Assembly: GCF_000003815.2 (NCBI RefSeq)
Contig: NC_049987.1
Span: forward strand, 19,428,024-19,492,023
Length of the DNA stretch: 64,000 nt
Source: Branchiostoma floridae
Taxonomy: Eukaryota > Chordata > Leptocardii > Amphioxiformes > Branchiostomatidae
Direction of reading: 5' to 3'
Shown: positions 1-10,605 of the stretch, piece by piece
How positions within the stretch are numbered: the stretch's first letter is position 1
Layout: the number at the start of each line of letters is the position of its first letter
Translations under genes and position numbers: made by a program
Notes under the pieces: generated by a model
The model's input: the letters and a program-made list of their open reading frames with translations, nothing else
Databases searched by the model: none
Told to the model about the DNA's origin: nothing

Positions 1-156
1 GAAGTGGATATGAGCACAGCTGTGGCCTCTCACACTGTAGTCCTGCGTATTCCGGGGTACAGAGGCAGGTAAAGTTTCCCCAGCCTCCCAAACAGGTGCC
101 TCCATTTGTACATGGTTCAGATGCACACGAGTCAACCTGGTCTGCACATGTCCTGC
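1..156 (-). CDS. LDLa-EGF gene exon: EGF 5 and start of EGF 6, cut by window edge
   Basis: The acceptor is ATGTACAG at 157-158. It encodes RTCADQVDSCASEPCTNGGT and continues to CLCTPEYAGLQCERPQLCSY, still open at base 1. No donor is seen, so the exon continues to the left. Confidence 0.8.
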
Positions 157-3100
157 CTGTACATGTGCATGAAAAGAAGGGCAGAGACAACATATTAAAA
201 CATCATAATCTGTAATATAATGTATCGTATTGTTTCAAATATAAAGTAACTGCACTTTTTGAAAATTTAAACAATTCAAAAGGCCCTTTGGCCTTTGGGC
301 GATCATACCCGCGGTCAGGCTGGTACCCCAAGTGATACGGAATACACCATGTTCTATTCCATACTAGGTATCATCATTATTGGTAGGCTGGGGAACAGGC
401 AATCACACTACCAAAAATGATTTTTTTTCTTATTTTGCTTACCCCATGGACAATTCTTATATGACGAAAAATATTCTTGCAGGAAGAAAATGTAGAATAA
501 AATTCAAGCAAAACAAGAAACTCCAAAATTTCAGCATTTCAGATTTCTTTTTTCTTATAATGCAAGAAAAAAATTCTAGAAATTCTTGTTTTTTTCTAAC
601 CAGATTCAACTCTTAATAAATACAAGAATTTTTCTTCTTCCTGGAAGATAAATTTTCTGTGAGGAAGCAAAACAAGATAAACAAGAAAAAGCATTTTTGG
701 AAAAACAAGAAAACAAATCTCAAATTTTCTCAAAAACTTAACAAGCAAAAATTTGCTTGCCCCATGGACAAGCACATTTTTAAGATTTCTTTGGGACAGA
801 ATAATTTTCTTCTTGGAAGATAAATTTTCTGTGAGGAAGCAAAACAAGATAAACAAGAAAAAGCATTTTTGGTAGTGCACAAGTCTTGGACACTTCTTTC
901 CAGTGCACCAATAGCGGCAGGGCTCAGGTTGCCTTTGGCATCCCCCGGCAGGTTCTGTTTGTATGTCAGATAGTTTGTCTTCTGACGACCTGATTGTCGT
1001 TTGCCGTGGGTTGGGACAATGAGGGCATACTGTAAATGCATTTAAGTTTGCGGGGATTTAATTTCGCGGTAGCGGGAATAGGGACTTTTCACGGTGGATT
1101 TAAGTTCGCGGTAACACCATAGACTGCAGTCTAATACCATAATAGAAAAATGTGAAGTGGTCACCGCGAAAACCGCGAACATTAATCCACCGCAAACATT
1201 TCTGCATTTACAGTATGTCCTGAGTGGTTCCTCCACAATACAACTGTAAATGCAGAAATGTTCGCGGTGGATTTATGTTCGCAGTTTTTGTGTTGGCCAT
1301 TTCACTGCGAATTTAAAACCACCGCAAACATTTTTCCAGGGCATTAAGGTACTACAGTGCATGGTGCTACCGCCAAATTAAAACCACCGCGAAAAGTCCT
1401 TTTTCCTGTTACCCCAGAATTAAATCCCCGCGAACTTAAATGCATTTACAGTATCGCCTTGTGTGCTGAAGTGAAATTTCAAATATCTATCAAAAACTAT
1501 TTTCCTGTAGCAGAAAGTTCTGCTGAGACATGTACTAGTACCTGTTTGACCAGGTGGGCAGATACAGCTGAAACCATCCTGTGTGTCGGTGCAGGTCCCA
1601 CCATGCTGACAGGGGGCGCTGCTACAAGCTACAACCTCCACCTCACACAGTCTGCCCTGGTACCCAGCTGGACACTGGCACTGGAACCTTTAAACATAAC
1701 AACACTTCATTCTGAGAAATAAAACAGCAACTGTACCACTTGATTATCTCCATGAAATATCATGGAGGTTAACGCTTAAGTTTACCTTTATTTGTGGGGT
1801 AACCTATATCCATGTGCAATGGCCGAGTGGGTAGAGTGTTCGCCTTGCATTCGGTAGGTCATGAGTTCGATCCCTGGGCGAGTCATACCAAAGACTACAT
1901 ACTATGTACTATGGTACATGCTGCCTTCTCTGCATGGCACTCAGCCTTCGGGAANNNNNNNNNNNNNNNNNNNNNNNNNNNNNNNNNNNNNNNNNNNNNN
2001 NNNNNNNNNNNNNNNNNNNNNNNNNNNNNNNNNNNNNNNNNNNNNNNNNNNNNNNNNNNNNNNNNNNNNNNNNNNNNNNNNNNNNNNNNNNNNNNNNNNN
2101 NNNNNNNNNNNNNNNNNNNNNNNNNNNNNNNNNNNNNNNNNNNGTATTGGCATGTCCTCACATGTTTTGGTCTACGCTGCATTGACCACCATGTTTGCAG
2201 GGGTGACTTGTACAGGGGTTGTATGTTTGGCAGAGAGGCCCACTGAAGCCAGGATGGCACGCACAGCTGGGGAACAAGGAAAAAAAACCCAGATAGTTTG
2301 GAGACAACAACGAAAATGTTCTATAAGAAAATCAAATACATATCCTACAGTTAGTACAGGGTGTCTATAGTTAAGCAATAACACAAGTCATATGAAATTT
2401 GTACATATCATATTCAAATGCCGGAAACAAATATACAAAAATGTACCAATCTTATGGAAAACACAATCTATGTCAAACCACTGCATTTGGTAGTTACAGT
2501 AATTATAGAATTTTGTTATAATTTGCTCCATTATAAACAAGGTATTTCTCCCTCTGACAACACCAATCATGATTGCCAAAAAGATCTTTTCAATGGGTTT
2601 TCTCCAATGCAAAAATGCCCAATTTTGCACTTATCATTTTTTAATAAATACATTATTTTTGACACAAAATCAGAGATGTTGAAGGAACAGAACTCTGTCT
2701 TTTTGCTGAAGAAATATCCTTTCATCCTCACAAGGTTTTTTTTTTTGCTTTGGGATCATTCCCTGGAAGAAGCTAACCTTAGTACCATCCTCCGTTGGCT
2801 CAACACTTTTGTTTGCTAACCACGCTTTGCGTTTTTTGCGCTGGTCGCTTCACCGCGGACTTAAAACCACCGCAAATATTTTTCCACGGCAGTAAGAGAC
2901 TACAGTGCATGGTGCAACCACGAACTTAAAACCATCGCGAAAAGTCCTTTTTCCCACTACCGCAAAATTAAATCCCTGCGAACTGAAAAACAGTATACTG
3001 GAATAACCTGGAGTGTGCCCCAGTGAGAATGGGTGTACCCCTTACCTGTAGTTGTTATAGAGGTTGATACAGACACCACCAGGCCTGCACAGCTGAGAGT

Positions 3101-6100
3101 CATAGTCACACTCATCTACGTCAGTCTCACACAGGGCACCTGTAACACCTGCTGGACAGCTGCAGCTGAAGCCATCTGCCTCCTCATGGCAGGTGCCACC
3201 TGACAACAGAAACATGCAGATAAAGATCAACAAATCCTACTTTCTAGTAGCTTGTTTTCATTGACACATTTCCAAACAACAACTATAGATTTTGCCAAAG
3301 AAATGTTACATGTATGTAAAGTGTAAACATGAAAGACACGAGTGAACAACTGGTCAGAACTCGAGATTTGTTGTCATTATGCTTAATACTGGAAATGCAT
3401 TTAAGTTTGTGGTAAGAAGAAAATGAAGTGTTTGCGTTTCTTCAAGTTTGCGTCAATGCTAAAGTCACATACTGCTACTACATGTATTAACAGTAATGGA
3501 AACACGGGCACCTACAGACAGTCAGTCGGAAACCACCTAATAAGCAACTCAGCAAGGGTACTACAGATATAGATAGACAGAATAATTGCAACACATTATG
3601 ATACTTAGCAATGTATAGTACATACATGTAGTGCTTAAACAATGGGCAAGGTGGGGAGAAGAAAGACTTTTACTGTGCGCATGTTTTGAGTTTGCAGGGA
3701 AAGATCACCATAAAAACTACAAATTTTAATTAAATAATTAAACCACCACAAACTCCAAAGCATTTAATGGTAGTTCACCTTTATTCACATGGTAACCTAT
3801 ATCCGTTGTTTTAAAAACGAGATATTTCGGGATGTCTAGTTGATGGACGTTGGTTTCAAATTACAATATTTTCATAGCTTTCCAGTCTGAAACACTCGTC
3901 TGTCGACTTGATATCCCTAAATACTCCTATTCTATCTACAACGGATAATGGTTACCCCATGGATAAAGGTGAACTAGCGTTACAACAGGGTCATTATGAG
4001 AGCCTAAAAAAATCAAATCAAAGTTTAGCAAAATAATCTGTGGTTGAAGTAGGTGTATGTGTGAATATATGTGAAAAGATTCATATCAAGACAAAGATGT
4101 GATACCATTGTAACATGGCTGTGGATGACAACGCCTGGTGATGTTGGTGTCCCGGATGATGGTACCACAGTTGTCACCTGTGTAGAGCGGAGGACAGGTA
4201 CAGGTGTAGAACGCGAGTTGCAAGTCTGTCCTGTTGTGTGCCTCACATGTCCCTCCGTACAGACAAGGATGGCTTAAACACGGATTTTCTGTGAAGGAGA
4301 ATATTTGGAAGTTGGTCAGAGATGCCTTGTACTGCAGCTGTCTTGAATGACTGAGAGTCAAGTCTTAACTCTGTCATTGAAGACAGTACAAGGCTGTGGT
4401 TTTCTAGACTTTAAGTGAGCATCAAGGTACATGTAGCCTCTCAATATGCCCAGTTACTAAAAGTACTGTCTTTTATAAAACAAGCTTTCCTCAGAGAAAC
4501 TTCATTCTGTGCTGTGGACTGTAGTGATAGGTTGTCACATACTGGTAGCCTTTTTGAGGCCAGAGGGGCAGTGACTTGTTAACTACTGTGTCTATGGCAT
4601 GTTTGGATGGTGGAGCCCATCCCTCTCCTTCCACTGTCATTTTCCTGTCCAACCTACAGGTACCCATTTTTTGCACCTGTAATACAGTAAAGAGCTTTTC
4701 CACAGGACACAACATTGGTGGCATGTCTGGGGATTAGAACCCAGGACTTCAGGGTTCTGGGCCCCAAACCCCTAAACGTTACGCCAACATGACCCCAGTG
4801 TTCTACCTTTTTGCAACCAGCTAGCTCTAGCATGTTATCTGGCTATATTTTCCAATTTCTCTTATTTTTCCAGCAATCTGTGGAGCCTGGTAGAGGCTAA
4901 AACGTCCATACGGAACTCATTTGGACTTGAATGTTATACGCATGTATAGAAGTGGGTACTGGTACAGAATTTCCAGTTCCGGCTCAGGTCCAGAGGATCA
5001 GGTCCAGGTCCGGACCTGAACCTGGACCTGATTCAGTACTAGTATGTGAGAAGTTGTGAATGGACGATACTGAAAATAATGGTCCATTTCGCTATAAAGA
5101 AATATGTTTAGAGTAGAATTTGCCCCACTGGCGTTTTAAAATCCTACAAGGCTAACTGCATTTGTACGATTGACTGTAAAACTAGTGGTACAAATGACTA
5201 TAGACTCTTTCCTACTTTGCTCTTGTTATTTTCCGCGACTGGTAAGCCCCAAGAGGTGATAATACCTAATCATATAATCTGTCTATTTTCCAATAGGTCC
5301 AACATCCAGTCTACTGATTTTTTTTCAGCTCCAGTTTTTCCTACGCATATGTGAACCCACTGCTGCCCTATATAGTATATGTGCGATTAGGTAATATAGA
5401 CATTGCTGAGTATACCCATTCTCCTACATACGCAGAGGGACCACAGTCGTGTCAAAACGACTTGTCTTTACCTCTGCTTTCTTGTGCACTCAGACCAGTT
5501 AGGGAGCGCCCTACTTATAGATATTAATGAGCTTGCCCTTCTATGGGCAGTCAGCCATTGGGGATCGGGCGTAGGAGGATAACATGATTGGCTGATAGCT
5601 TCCCAGCGGACTTTGCGAGACAGCTTGCGAGAAGAACAAGCCCAAGAAAGGCCAATTCTCTGATTGGTTGACAGCTTGTTTGTGGCGACAATCATAATAA
5701 CCACTGATAGGGCATGAGATAGCAGGGCCCCAATAGGCTAATGCCGTTGGGGACCGGGCGTTAGGAGGATGAGTATACCACACCTCCTTGGCAGGTAGCA
5801 GCTGTCTCATCTGTACCATCCCCACAGTCCTCTACTCCATTACACACCCACTCCAGTAGCGTGCATGTACCATCCCCGCAGGTTATCTGCTGTATAGGAC
5901 CCAGGCTTGGGCAGTCCGATCCTAATGAAAAAAAAGACTACTGTAAATGCATTATGTTTGCGGGGATTTAATTTCGGGAAAGAACTTTTTTGCGGTGGTT
6001 TTCATTTTGTGGTAGCGCCATACCCTGCAGTCTCTTACTGCCATGGAAAAATATTCGCGGTGGTTTTAAGTTTGCGGTGAAATGGCCACAGCAAAAACCG

Positions 6101-8150
6101 CGAACATTAAACCACCGCAAAAGTTTCTGCATTTACAGTACTACTACTAGTAACAACAACAAAATCCTTGGAGAGAACACCATGAAAGATAATTGAAGAT
6201 CAAGTTTCAACTATTCTAAAGAACTCATCTTTAAGAAACCTTGTAAATAAACCACAATTGCCGACACAAACTTTTTTTCTGTGGAATATTTTAAATGCAG
6301 GAACTTTCTTGGTGGTTTAATGTTCGCGGTTTTCACGGTGGCCGCTTCACCGCGAATTTAAAACCACAGCAAACATTTTTCCATAGCAGTAAGAGACTAA
6401 TGTGCATGGTGCTACCTGGAACATAAAACCACCGCAAAAAGTCCTTTTTTTCCGCTACCGCGAAATGAAATCCCCGCGAACTTAAATGCATTTACAGTAA
6501 CACTTTGCAAACATGTAAATCGGGGCTGCTAGATTTGATACTTGATGATTTGTAAAAGTCTGACTGTTAGCGTTGGCAACTTCTTCTTGATAATGAATTA
6601 TGTTACCGTAAATGCATTTGATTTTGCAGCGATTTAATTTCGCGGCAGCGGGAAAATTGAGTGTTCGGAGTGTTTTTTAATTCGCAATAGCACCATCCCG
6701 CAAACTTAAATTTTTTTACAGTACTGTCCTGTAGTCGCATACTGTATTATGAAGAATCGCGGTGGTTTTAAGTTCACGGTTCAGCGGTGACCGCGAAAAA
6801 CGTGAATATAAAACCACCACGAAAGTTTCTGCATCAACAGTATTCAACACATATGAAAATATAAGCTAAGTCTTGAACCATTTGTCATGTAGCTTAATAA
6901 CTTATCAAAACATACATGAGCTATATATGATTTAGCAAACAAAATTGTTTGGGATTAAATAACGTTTTTTTTGTGTGTAAAAATATGAAATCATACAGGG
7001 CTGTACTTGTAGGAAGTGTAGTTAACATTACTACAGTATACAATGTATATACATAGCACTATACCTGCTAGACTGGCAAGTATCAGCACTAGCACCTGGC
7101 ACTGTAGCAGGCTGGCTGGCATACTGCCCATAGCTAGTGGCTGTGTTTAAGGACATAACAACATCATATCGTAGCAATTCCACATAAAGCATTAATTGTC
7201 TATAGTGGGAAGATATTTTCATTATTCTAGTATACGTACAGGGACACATTCTACGATCTGAGCACATAGAGTCTCGGATAGCAATTTCTACCTGTTATAC
7301 TAATTTCATATACCAAACTTGATTTCAAAGTCAAAGAAAACAAAGTGACTGACCAAAAATAAATAATCTACTGCAACGCTACTTCACCTTTATTCGTGGG
7401 GTAACCTATATCCGTCGTTACAAAAACAGGATAATTAGGGATACAGTATCAAGTCAACGGACGTTTCAAATTGCCAGATATTCAATATACGGTTTGAAAC
7501 CACCGTCTGTCAACTTGCTATCCCCAAAAACCTTGTTTTTTTCTATAAACAACGGATACAGTTCCGCGGATAAAGGTGAATAGCATTATACCATCAACTC
7601 ATGTGTATCTTTCACATTCCTGACCACTTGTTAGATTTCACGAAGGCAACTTTTTTTTGGCCAAACGTTTTATTTTCACGCTCGCATCAATTTTGGGGCT
7701 CCCAGAGGACGTCATCCTTGTAATAGAATCGGTCATAATGGCCTTATGTAACGTTATGCAACAAAATAACGCTACGTTATTTAACATTGTTGTTGTTGTT
7801 GTCCTTGTTTAACGTCTATTTCTCCGTCAGACATCATGTCCCAAGGTGCTAAAAATACTTCTTACAATAATAACGTTATACTTTTTAATAGCTAACTTGA
7901 GATGACCGCCATGGCATGAATAGTGACACGTTATGGATTTAACGTTACAAAAATACTTAGTAAATCGATGGAACAACATGTTAAAAAGTATCTTCAAACT
8001 TACCTTTTTACAATTCACTTTGCCACAACCATGTCTTCATTGTAGCTTGTTTGTAAAGCTACATGTAAGTGTCTAAGGCGATATCTAAACGCTAATCTAG
8101 AAGATTTTTGCCACACACGACGCTAAACTCTCGAAACTATGTAACATCCG
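1..8150 (-). CDS. Secreted or membrane LDLa-EGF repeat protein, 5' part of gene
   Basis: Six coding exons join in frame: 7131-7065, 5921-5784, 4288-4106, 3199-3046, 1687-1542 and 156-1 (844 nt, about 281 aa), and the last runs off the window. Intron phases are 1,1,1,2,1. The order is a signal peptide (hydrophobic LVLILASLAG), an LDL-receptor class A domain (C..VCNGVEDCGDGTDE..C, whose acidic residues bind calcium), then EGF domains. The third EGF begins DVDEC, the calcium-binding type. Every EGF has the CxxxPCxxGGTC or equivalent spacing. Such proteins act outside the cell or as receptors. I do not recognise the exact family, and the C-terminus (membrane anchor, LamG, sushi or other) is outside the window. 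A 5' UTR exon lies near 8004-8150. The introns are unusually rich in MITEs. Confidence 0.85.
430..872. repeat. Tandem-like duplication in EGF-gene intron
   Basis: A nearly identical segment of about 68 bp (GGAAGATAAATTTTCTGTGA and onward) occurs at about 640-699 and 812-871, period 172. The phrase CCCCATGGACAA also recurs, at about 445 and 762. It is AT-rich and non-coding. Confidence 0.75.
1030..1213. mobile_element. MITE family A (CTGTAAATGCA termini), copy 1
   Basis: Palindromic element starting CTGTAAATGCATTTAAGTTT and ending TTTCTGCATTTACAG, flanked by TA on both sides. The inside is two inverted halves built on GCGGTGG-TTTAAGTTCGCGGT phrases. No coding capacity. The TA flank suggests a Tc1/mariner-like target, which is inference. 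Confidence 0.8.
1244..1451. mobile_element. MITE family A, copy 2
   Basis: Opposite orientation to copy 1, only about 30 bp away: starts CTGTAAATGCAGAAATG, ends TTAAATGCATTTACAG. It ends about 90 bp from the 1542-1687 EGF exon. Confidence 0.8.
1542..1687 (-). CDS. LDLa-EGF gene exon: rest of EGF 3 and EGF 4
   Basis: 146 nt, phase 2 in and phase 1 out. It completes EGF 3 (FQCQCPAGYQGRLC) and encodes EGF 4 (ACSSAPCQHGGTCTDTQDGF...CICPPGQTG). The donor is AAACAG|GTACTAG. Confidence 0.85.
1778..1815. mobile_element. Fragment of MITE family B
   Basis: TTTACCTTTATTTGTGGGGT followed by AACCTATATCC matches one terminus of the family B copies at 3771, 7381 and 17882. The rest is missing and a SINE head follows. 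Confidence 0.6.
1815..1954 (+). mobile_element. tRNA-derived SINE head, cut by assembly gap
   Basis: It contains an A-box-like TGGCCGAGTGG and a B-box-like GAGTTCGATCCC about 45 bp apart, the internal Pol III promoter layout of a tRNA. It lacks a mature tRNA fold end and continues into unrelated sequence before the N run, so it is a SINE rather than a tRNA gene. Confidence 0.6.
1955..2143. other. Assembly gap (N)
   Basis: 189 consecutive N. It sits in an intron of the EGF gene. Confidence 0.99.
2820..2993. mobile_element. MITE family A, copy 3 (one end missing)
   Basis: Starts inside the family (TTCACCGCGGACTTAAAACC) and ends AACTGAAAAACAG before TA, with GCGAAAAGTCCTTTTTCCC inside as in other copies. 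It lies just upstream of the 3' end of the intron leading to exon 1687. Confidence 0.7.
3046..3199 (-). CDS. LDLa-EGF gene exon: rest of EGF 2 and start of calcium-binding EGF 3
   Basis: 154 nt, acceptor TTGTCAG, donor CTACAG|GTAAGG, phases 1 and 2. It encodes GGTCHEEADGFSCSCPAG and then DVDECDYDSQLCRPGGVC. The DVDEC start and the INLYNNYRF segment fit a calcium-binding EGF. Confidence 0.85.
3771..3976. mobile_element. MITE family B, copy at 3.8 kb
   Basis: A palindromic element of about 206 bp running from TAGTTCACCTTTATTCACAT to GGATAAAGGTGAACTAG. The two halves are inverted copies, including AACCTATATCCG near one end and CGGATAATGGTTACC near the other. Non-coding. Confidence 0.75.
4106..4288 (-). 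CDS. LDLa-EGF gene exon: EGF 1 and start of EGF 2
   Basis: 183 nt, phase 1-1. It encodes the EGF module starting NPCLSHPCLYGGTCEAHN (with an N-glycosylation motif NRT), then RRCHPQPCYN, the first part of the next EGF, which the next exon completes as NGGTC. Confidence 0.85.
4590..4800 (-). mobile_element. tRNA-derived SINE, minus strand
   Basis: Read on the minus strand, a B-box-like GGGTTCTAATCCCC lies after a tRNA-like head. It is followed by a body shared with the copies at 31605-31805 and 46060-46270 (region TGGGTACCTG..., GGAGAGGGATGGGCTCC). Confidence 0.65.
5784..5921 (-). CDS. LDLa-EGF gene exon: LDL-receptor class A domain
   Basis: 138 nt, phase 1 on both sides, acceptor TTCATTAG and donor CAAGGAG|GTGTGG. 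It encodes one complete LDLa module with six Cys and the acidic signature CNGVEDCGDGTDE. A symmetrical 1-1 exon is the classic shuffled-module form. Confidence 0.85.
5941..6138. mobile_element. MITE family A, copy 4
   Basis: CTGTAAATGCATTATGTTTG ... TTTCTGCATTTACAG, flanked by TA. The outer end is about 20 bp from the acceptor of the LDLa exon (5922), so it lies at the polypyrimidine tract region of that intron. Confidence 0.8.
6289..6497. mobile_element. MITE family A, copy 5
   Basis: Starts AAATGCAGGAACTTTC, ends TTAAATGCATTTACAG, with internal GCGGTTTT and CCACCGCAAAAAGTCC phrases. Reverse orientation relative to copy 4, 150 bp away. Confidence 0.75.
6606..6840. mobile_element. MITE family A, copy 6
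   Basis: Diverged copy: CCGTAAATGCATTTG at one end, GCATCAACAG at the other, with TTAATTTCGCGGCAGCGGGA inside. It is one of three copies within 900 bp in this intron. Confidence 0.7.
7065..7140 (-). CDS. LDLa-EGF gene exon: start codon and signal peptide
   Basis: ATG at 7131, with a second in-frame ATG at 7122. It encodes MGSMPASLLQCQVLVLILAS then LAG, a short N-region and a strongly hydrophobic core typical of a signal peptide. The donor is GCAG|GTATAG, phase 1, and joins to 5921 as Gly-Ser-Asp-Cys, where the mature protein would begin. Confidence 0.8.
7381..7583. mobile_element. MITE family B, copy at 7.4 kb
   Basis: ACTTCACCTTTATTCGTGGG ... CGGATAAAGGTGAATAG, with the internal inverted phrases GATATTCAATATACGG and ACAACGGATACAG. 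It is in the first intron of the EGF gene. Confidence 0.75.
8004..8150 (-). other. Probable 5' UTR exon of the LDLa-EGF gene
   Basis: On the minus strand a strong donor (AAAAAG|GTAAGTTTG) ends an exon at 8004, and an acceptor (TTAAACACAG) lies at 7141-7142, just before the start codon exon. The exon carries short upstream ATGs and no long frame, so it is untranslated. Its 5' limit is a guess. Confidence 0.5.
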
Positions 8151-8475
8151 GTACTTGACATCTCAACTTTGACCCTCGGTCACAATGGGGTTGGTAGAAA
8201 AAGCGGTCCAGTTCGGTATTGGCGGAAAAGCGGACCGCCTTTTTCCTGTGTGTTGTTACGCCACCTGACAGAAAATGATAGAATTGCAAAATATATTTCG
8301 AAATATTTTCGGAATCCAATAAAGGGCCTCAAAGTCCTCTGAATAGACTAGGAAAATAAACTTTTGTATTAAATGGAAACTTTATGTTAACTTTAAGAAA
8401 ACAAAAGTCATTATCTTAAAAATCTCCGGCCAAAAATCCGAGTGAGTTGCGGTTCTGCAGGTTCTGCAGTTCTAA

Positions 8476-8530
8476 ATACCGTTTTAGAAACAATGGATAT
8501 AGGTAACCCTCGGATAAAGGTGATCCAGCG
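8476..8530. mobile_element. 3' fragment of MITE family B
   Basis: CAATGGATATAGGTAACCCT then CGGATAAAGGTGATCCAGCG matches only the right half of family B. It lies upstream of the EGF gene's first exon. Confidence 0.6.
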
Positions 8531-9029
8531 TTACATGTATACCAGACTGATACTTTGATAACTAGAAAGTTACAATTTGAACCACGCTAATTGTACATCC
8601 ACGAAAGATATGTATGCATTATACACGCAATATTGATAAAATCCATACCTAGACGAGATATAACAAACTCCATTTCCGCGGGCGCGTTAAAACTTTCCTA
8701 CGCCTATCAGTGAATAGTTTAGCCAGATTGGTAAGTCACTGAATAAAGAATCTCTTTTTACACAACCTTTGTTTTATTTCCAACGACATTTTTGCAACCG
8801 TCTGTCACTTTCCTTAGGGCAATTCTGACTTGTTCACATTGCACTGCAGTTAATTATATAACAGTCAGGTGTCGCTGCTTACAGATGCAGTCCCAAACGG
8901 CCCATATTATGATATCTCCTGTCTGTATCAAGGCTTATATGGGCCTGCCATATCCTGCCGACAGACAGATGGGTTATTCCTTACATTTCCCATACCTACC
9001 GTGCCCTTTGGTGATCCTTTCCTGTAGGA

Positions 9030-9282
9030 GATAACATTCCGGGCTAGCGGACACTCTCCGAGGAGATGTTGGTGGGGAAGTTTGTGATGTTTTTATCATA
9101 TGTCCCGTTTTTTTGTTCGCACTCCCCACCAACCTTTGCTGCATGTGGCAACGTCGCAGCATATGTTACCATATGGGCAGGGATTGTGGGCAGAAAACGG
9201 AACATTTGATAAAAAGGTCACAATCTTCCCCCACCAACCTCTGCTTGTGGAGAGCACTGGTAGCGGAAACTTCACGGCACGA
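9030..9282. mobile_element. Hairpin element between two divergent genes
   Basis: Two inverted arms of about 75 bp: GTTGGTGGGGAAGTTTGTGA at 9069 pairs with the reverse of GTCACAATCTTCCCCCACCA at 9216. Outward, the arms continue as GCTAGCGGACACTCTCC against GGAGAGCACTGGTAGCGG. Mismatches show it is not recent. No ORF of note. It could be a MITE of another family. Confidence 0.6.
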
Positions 9283-10494
9283 AAAACGGTGTTTAAGCGT
9301 GCTTAAACCATACTTAATGTTGTCGTATCTTCCTTCTTGACAGATGTATACACCGCTGAGTTCGTAAAGATTGCCTTTAAGTTGTCTTTCGAATTCCGTA
9401 AATCCGGGTTAGTCCGTGTTTTCCAGTTGTCTTTCACAAGTGAATTTTAATCTAAACGCCTATAAACATGTTTAGAATTCATATTTACTTCTTCTGAAGC
9501 CTCTCTACGTCTCATATACGTGTTCACTAAGAGGGTCATAATGCATTCAGACGCACAGACCACATGCCCTTCCTCTGACTACAAAAAAAAAGATTATCGG
9601 CCAGTCGACCGACCTCGTCATTCTGAAAAATTTCACCCACTTCCAAACATGGCAGGGCGCGCCCTCCGACACATGATGAAATATCATCAGCCTTGTTATT
9701 GTACCCCAAATATTAAATGGCAGACAGACATAGCAAACCTTACACCACAAGTCACAGTACATCTATTTAAAGAAATACAACTTCACTTGCAGAGACTGTC
9801 TTTCTAAAGCTAGTTGTACGATTGACGAAAGTATTATTTGCGATATTAAAACTCAAGTAAACTATGCACTTGAGTAAGTTAATGCCATTAGCATCTGCAC
9901 CCCCACCCTCCCTACCAGCCATTGACGGCTCAGACCAACATCCAGGCATATCGGGTTATTCCCGAGCACAAATGGTTAGATATGCATAGAGATCATATAT
10001 TTATAGATGGACGAGTCCACACTGCCAGAGAGAGGGCCGCGTACACACTGACTATCTACGGTAGTACCTATGTCTTTTACGCTTGCCATGACACATTGTG
10101 AGATACCATATATCTTTCAATTGCTTTATTATTCACATAAGACTATGATTACCCTGCAATATTATTGAAGGAAGGTTACTGAAGCATAAGTCATAGACGA
10201 CTCCCTCCCCCCATAGTGAATGGTATTATCCATTCTAGATGTCCGAAAATTGCCGAACACGACCCCACCCCTCGTCGCCAGGCGTCCCAGCATTCCTCTC
10301 GGGTGAAGTAGAGTTTGTGATCGGCGGGGAGTCTGGATGAGAGGATGACATTAAAATAGATCGTCATTGCCAGACCAAGGACACACTCTAGTACGCACGG
10401 GACCCTATATCAGTCACGTATCTATAGGACTTCAGTACTGGCTTCATACGACTTTTGACGGGAAGAGAATTCTTTACTGAAGAAAAGATTCACA
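9283..10494. promoter_or_regulatory. Profilin 5' flank / promoter region
   Basis: There are no coding exons here. This stretch lies upstream of the profilin ATG at 10495 and between two divergent genes, so the profilin promoter is expected here. AT-rich TATA-like words occur (ATATTTATAG near 9997, ATCTATAGG near 10421), but none can be assigned with confidence. Confidence 0.35.
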
Positions 10495-10605
10495 ATGAGC
10501 TGGCAACAGTATGTCGACCAACATTTGGTGGCGACCCAGTGCGTGACTATGGCTGCGATTTGTGGCTTGGACGGCAGCATTTGGGCTAAATCCCCCGGCC
10601 TCGAG
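10495..10605 (+). CDS. pfn: Profilin exon 1
   Basis: Encodes residues 1-37 starting [20 protein letters not shown] and ending in KSPGLE. The start context is CACAATGAG. The donor is TCGAG|GTAGAT, phase 0. This Met is chosen because MSWQ is the invariant profilin start. Confidence 0.95.

Noticed and set aside
1819-1885. A tRNA gene
   Set aside because: Only the two internal promoter boxes are tRNA-like. Stems and the 3' end do not close, so a SINE is more likely.
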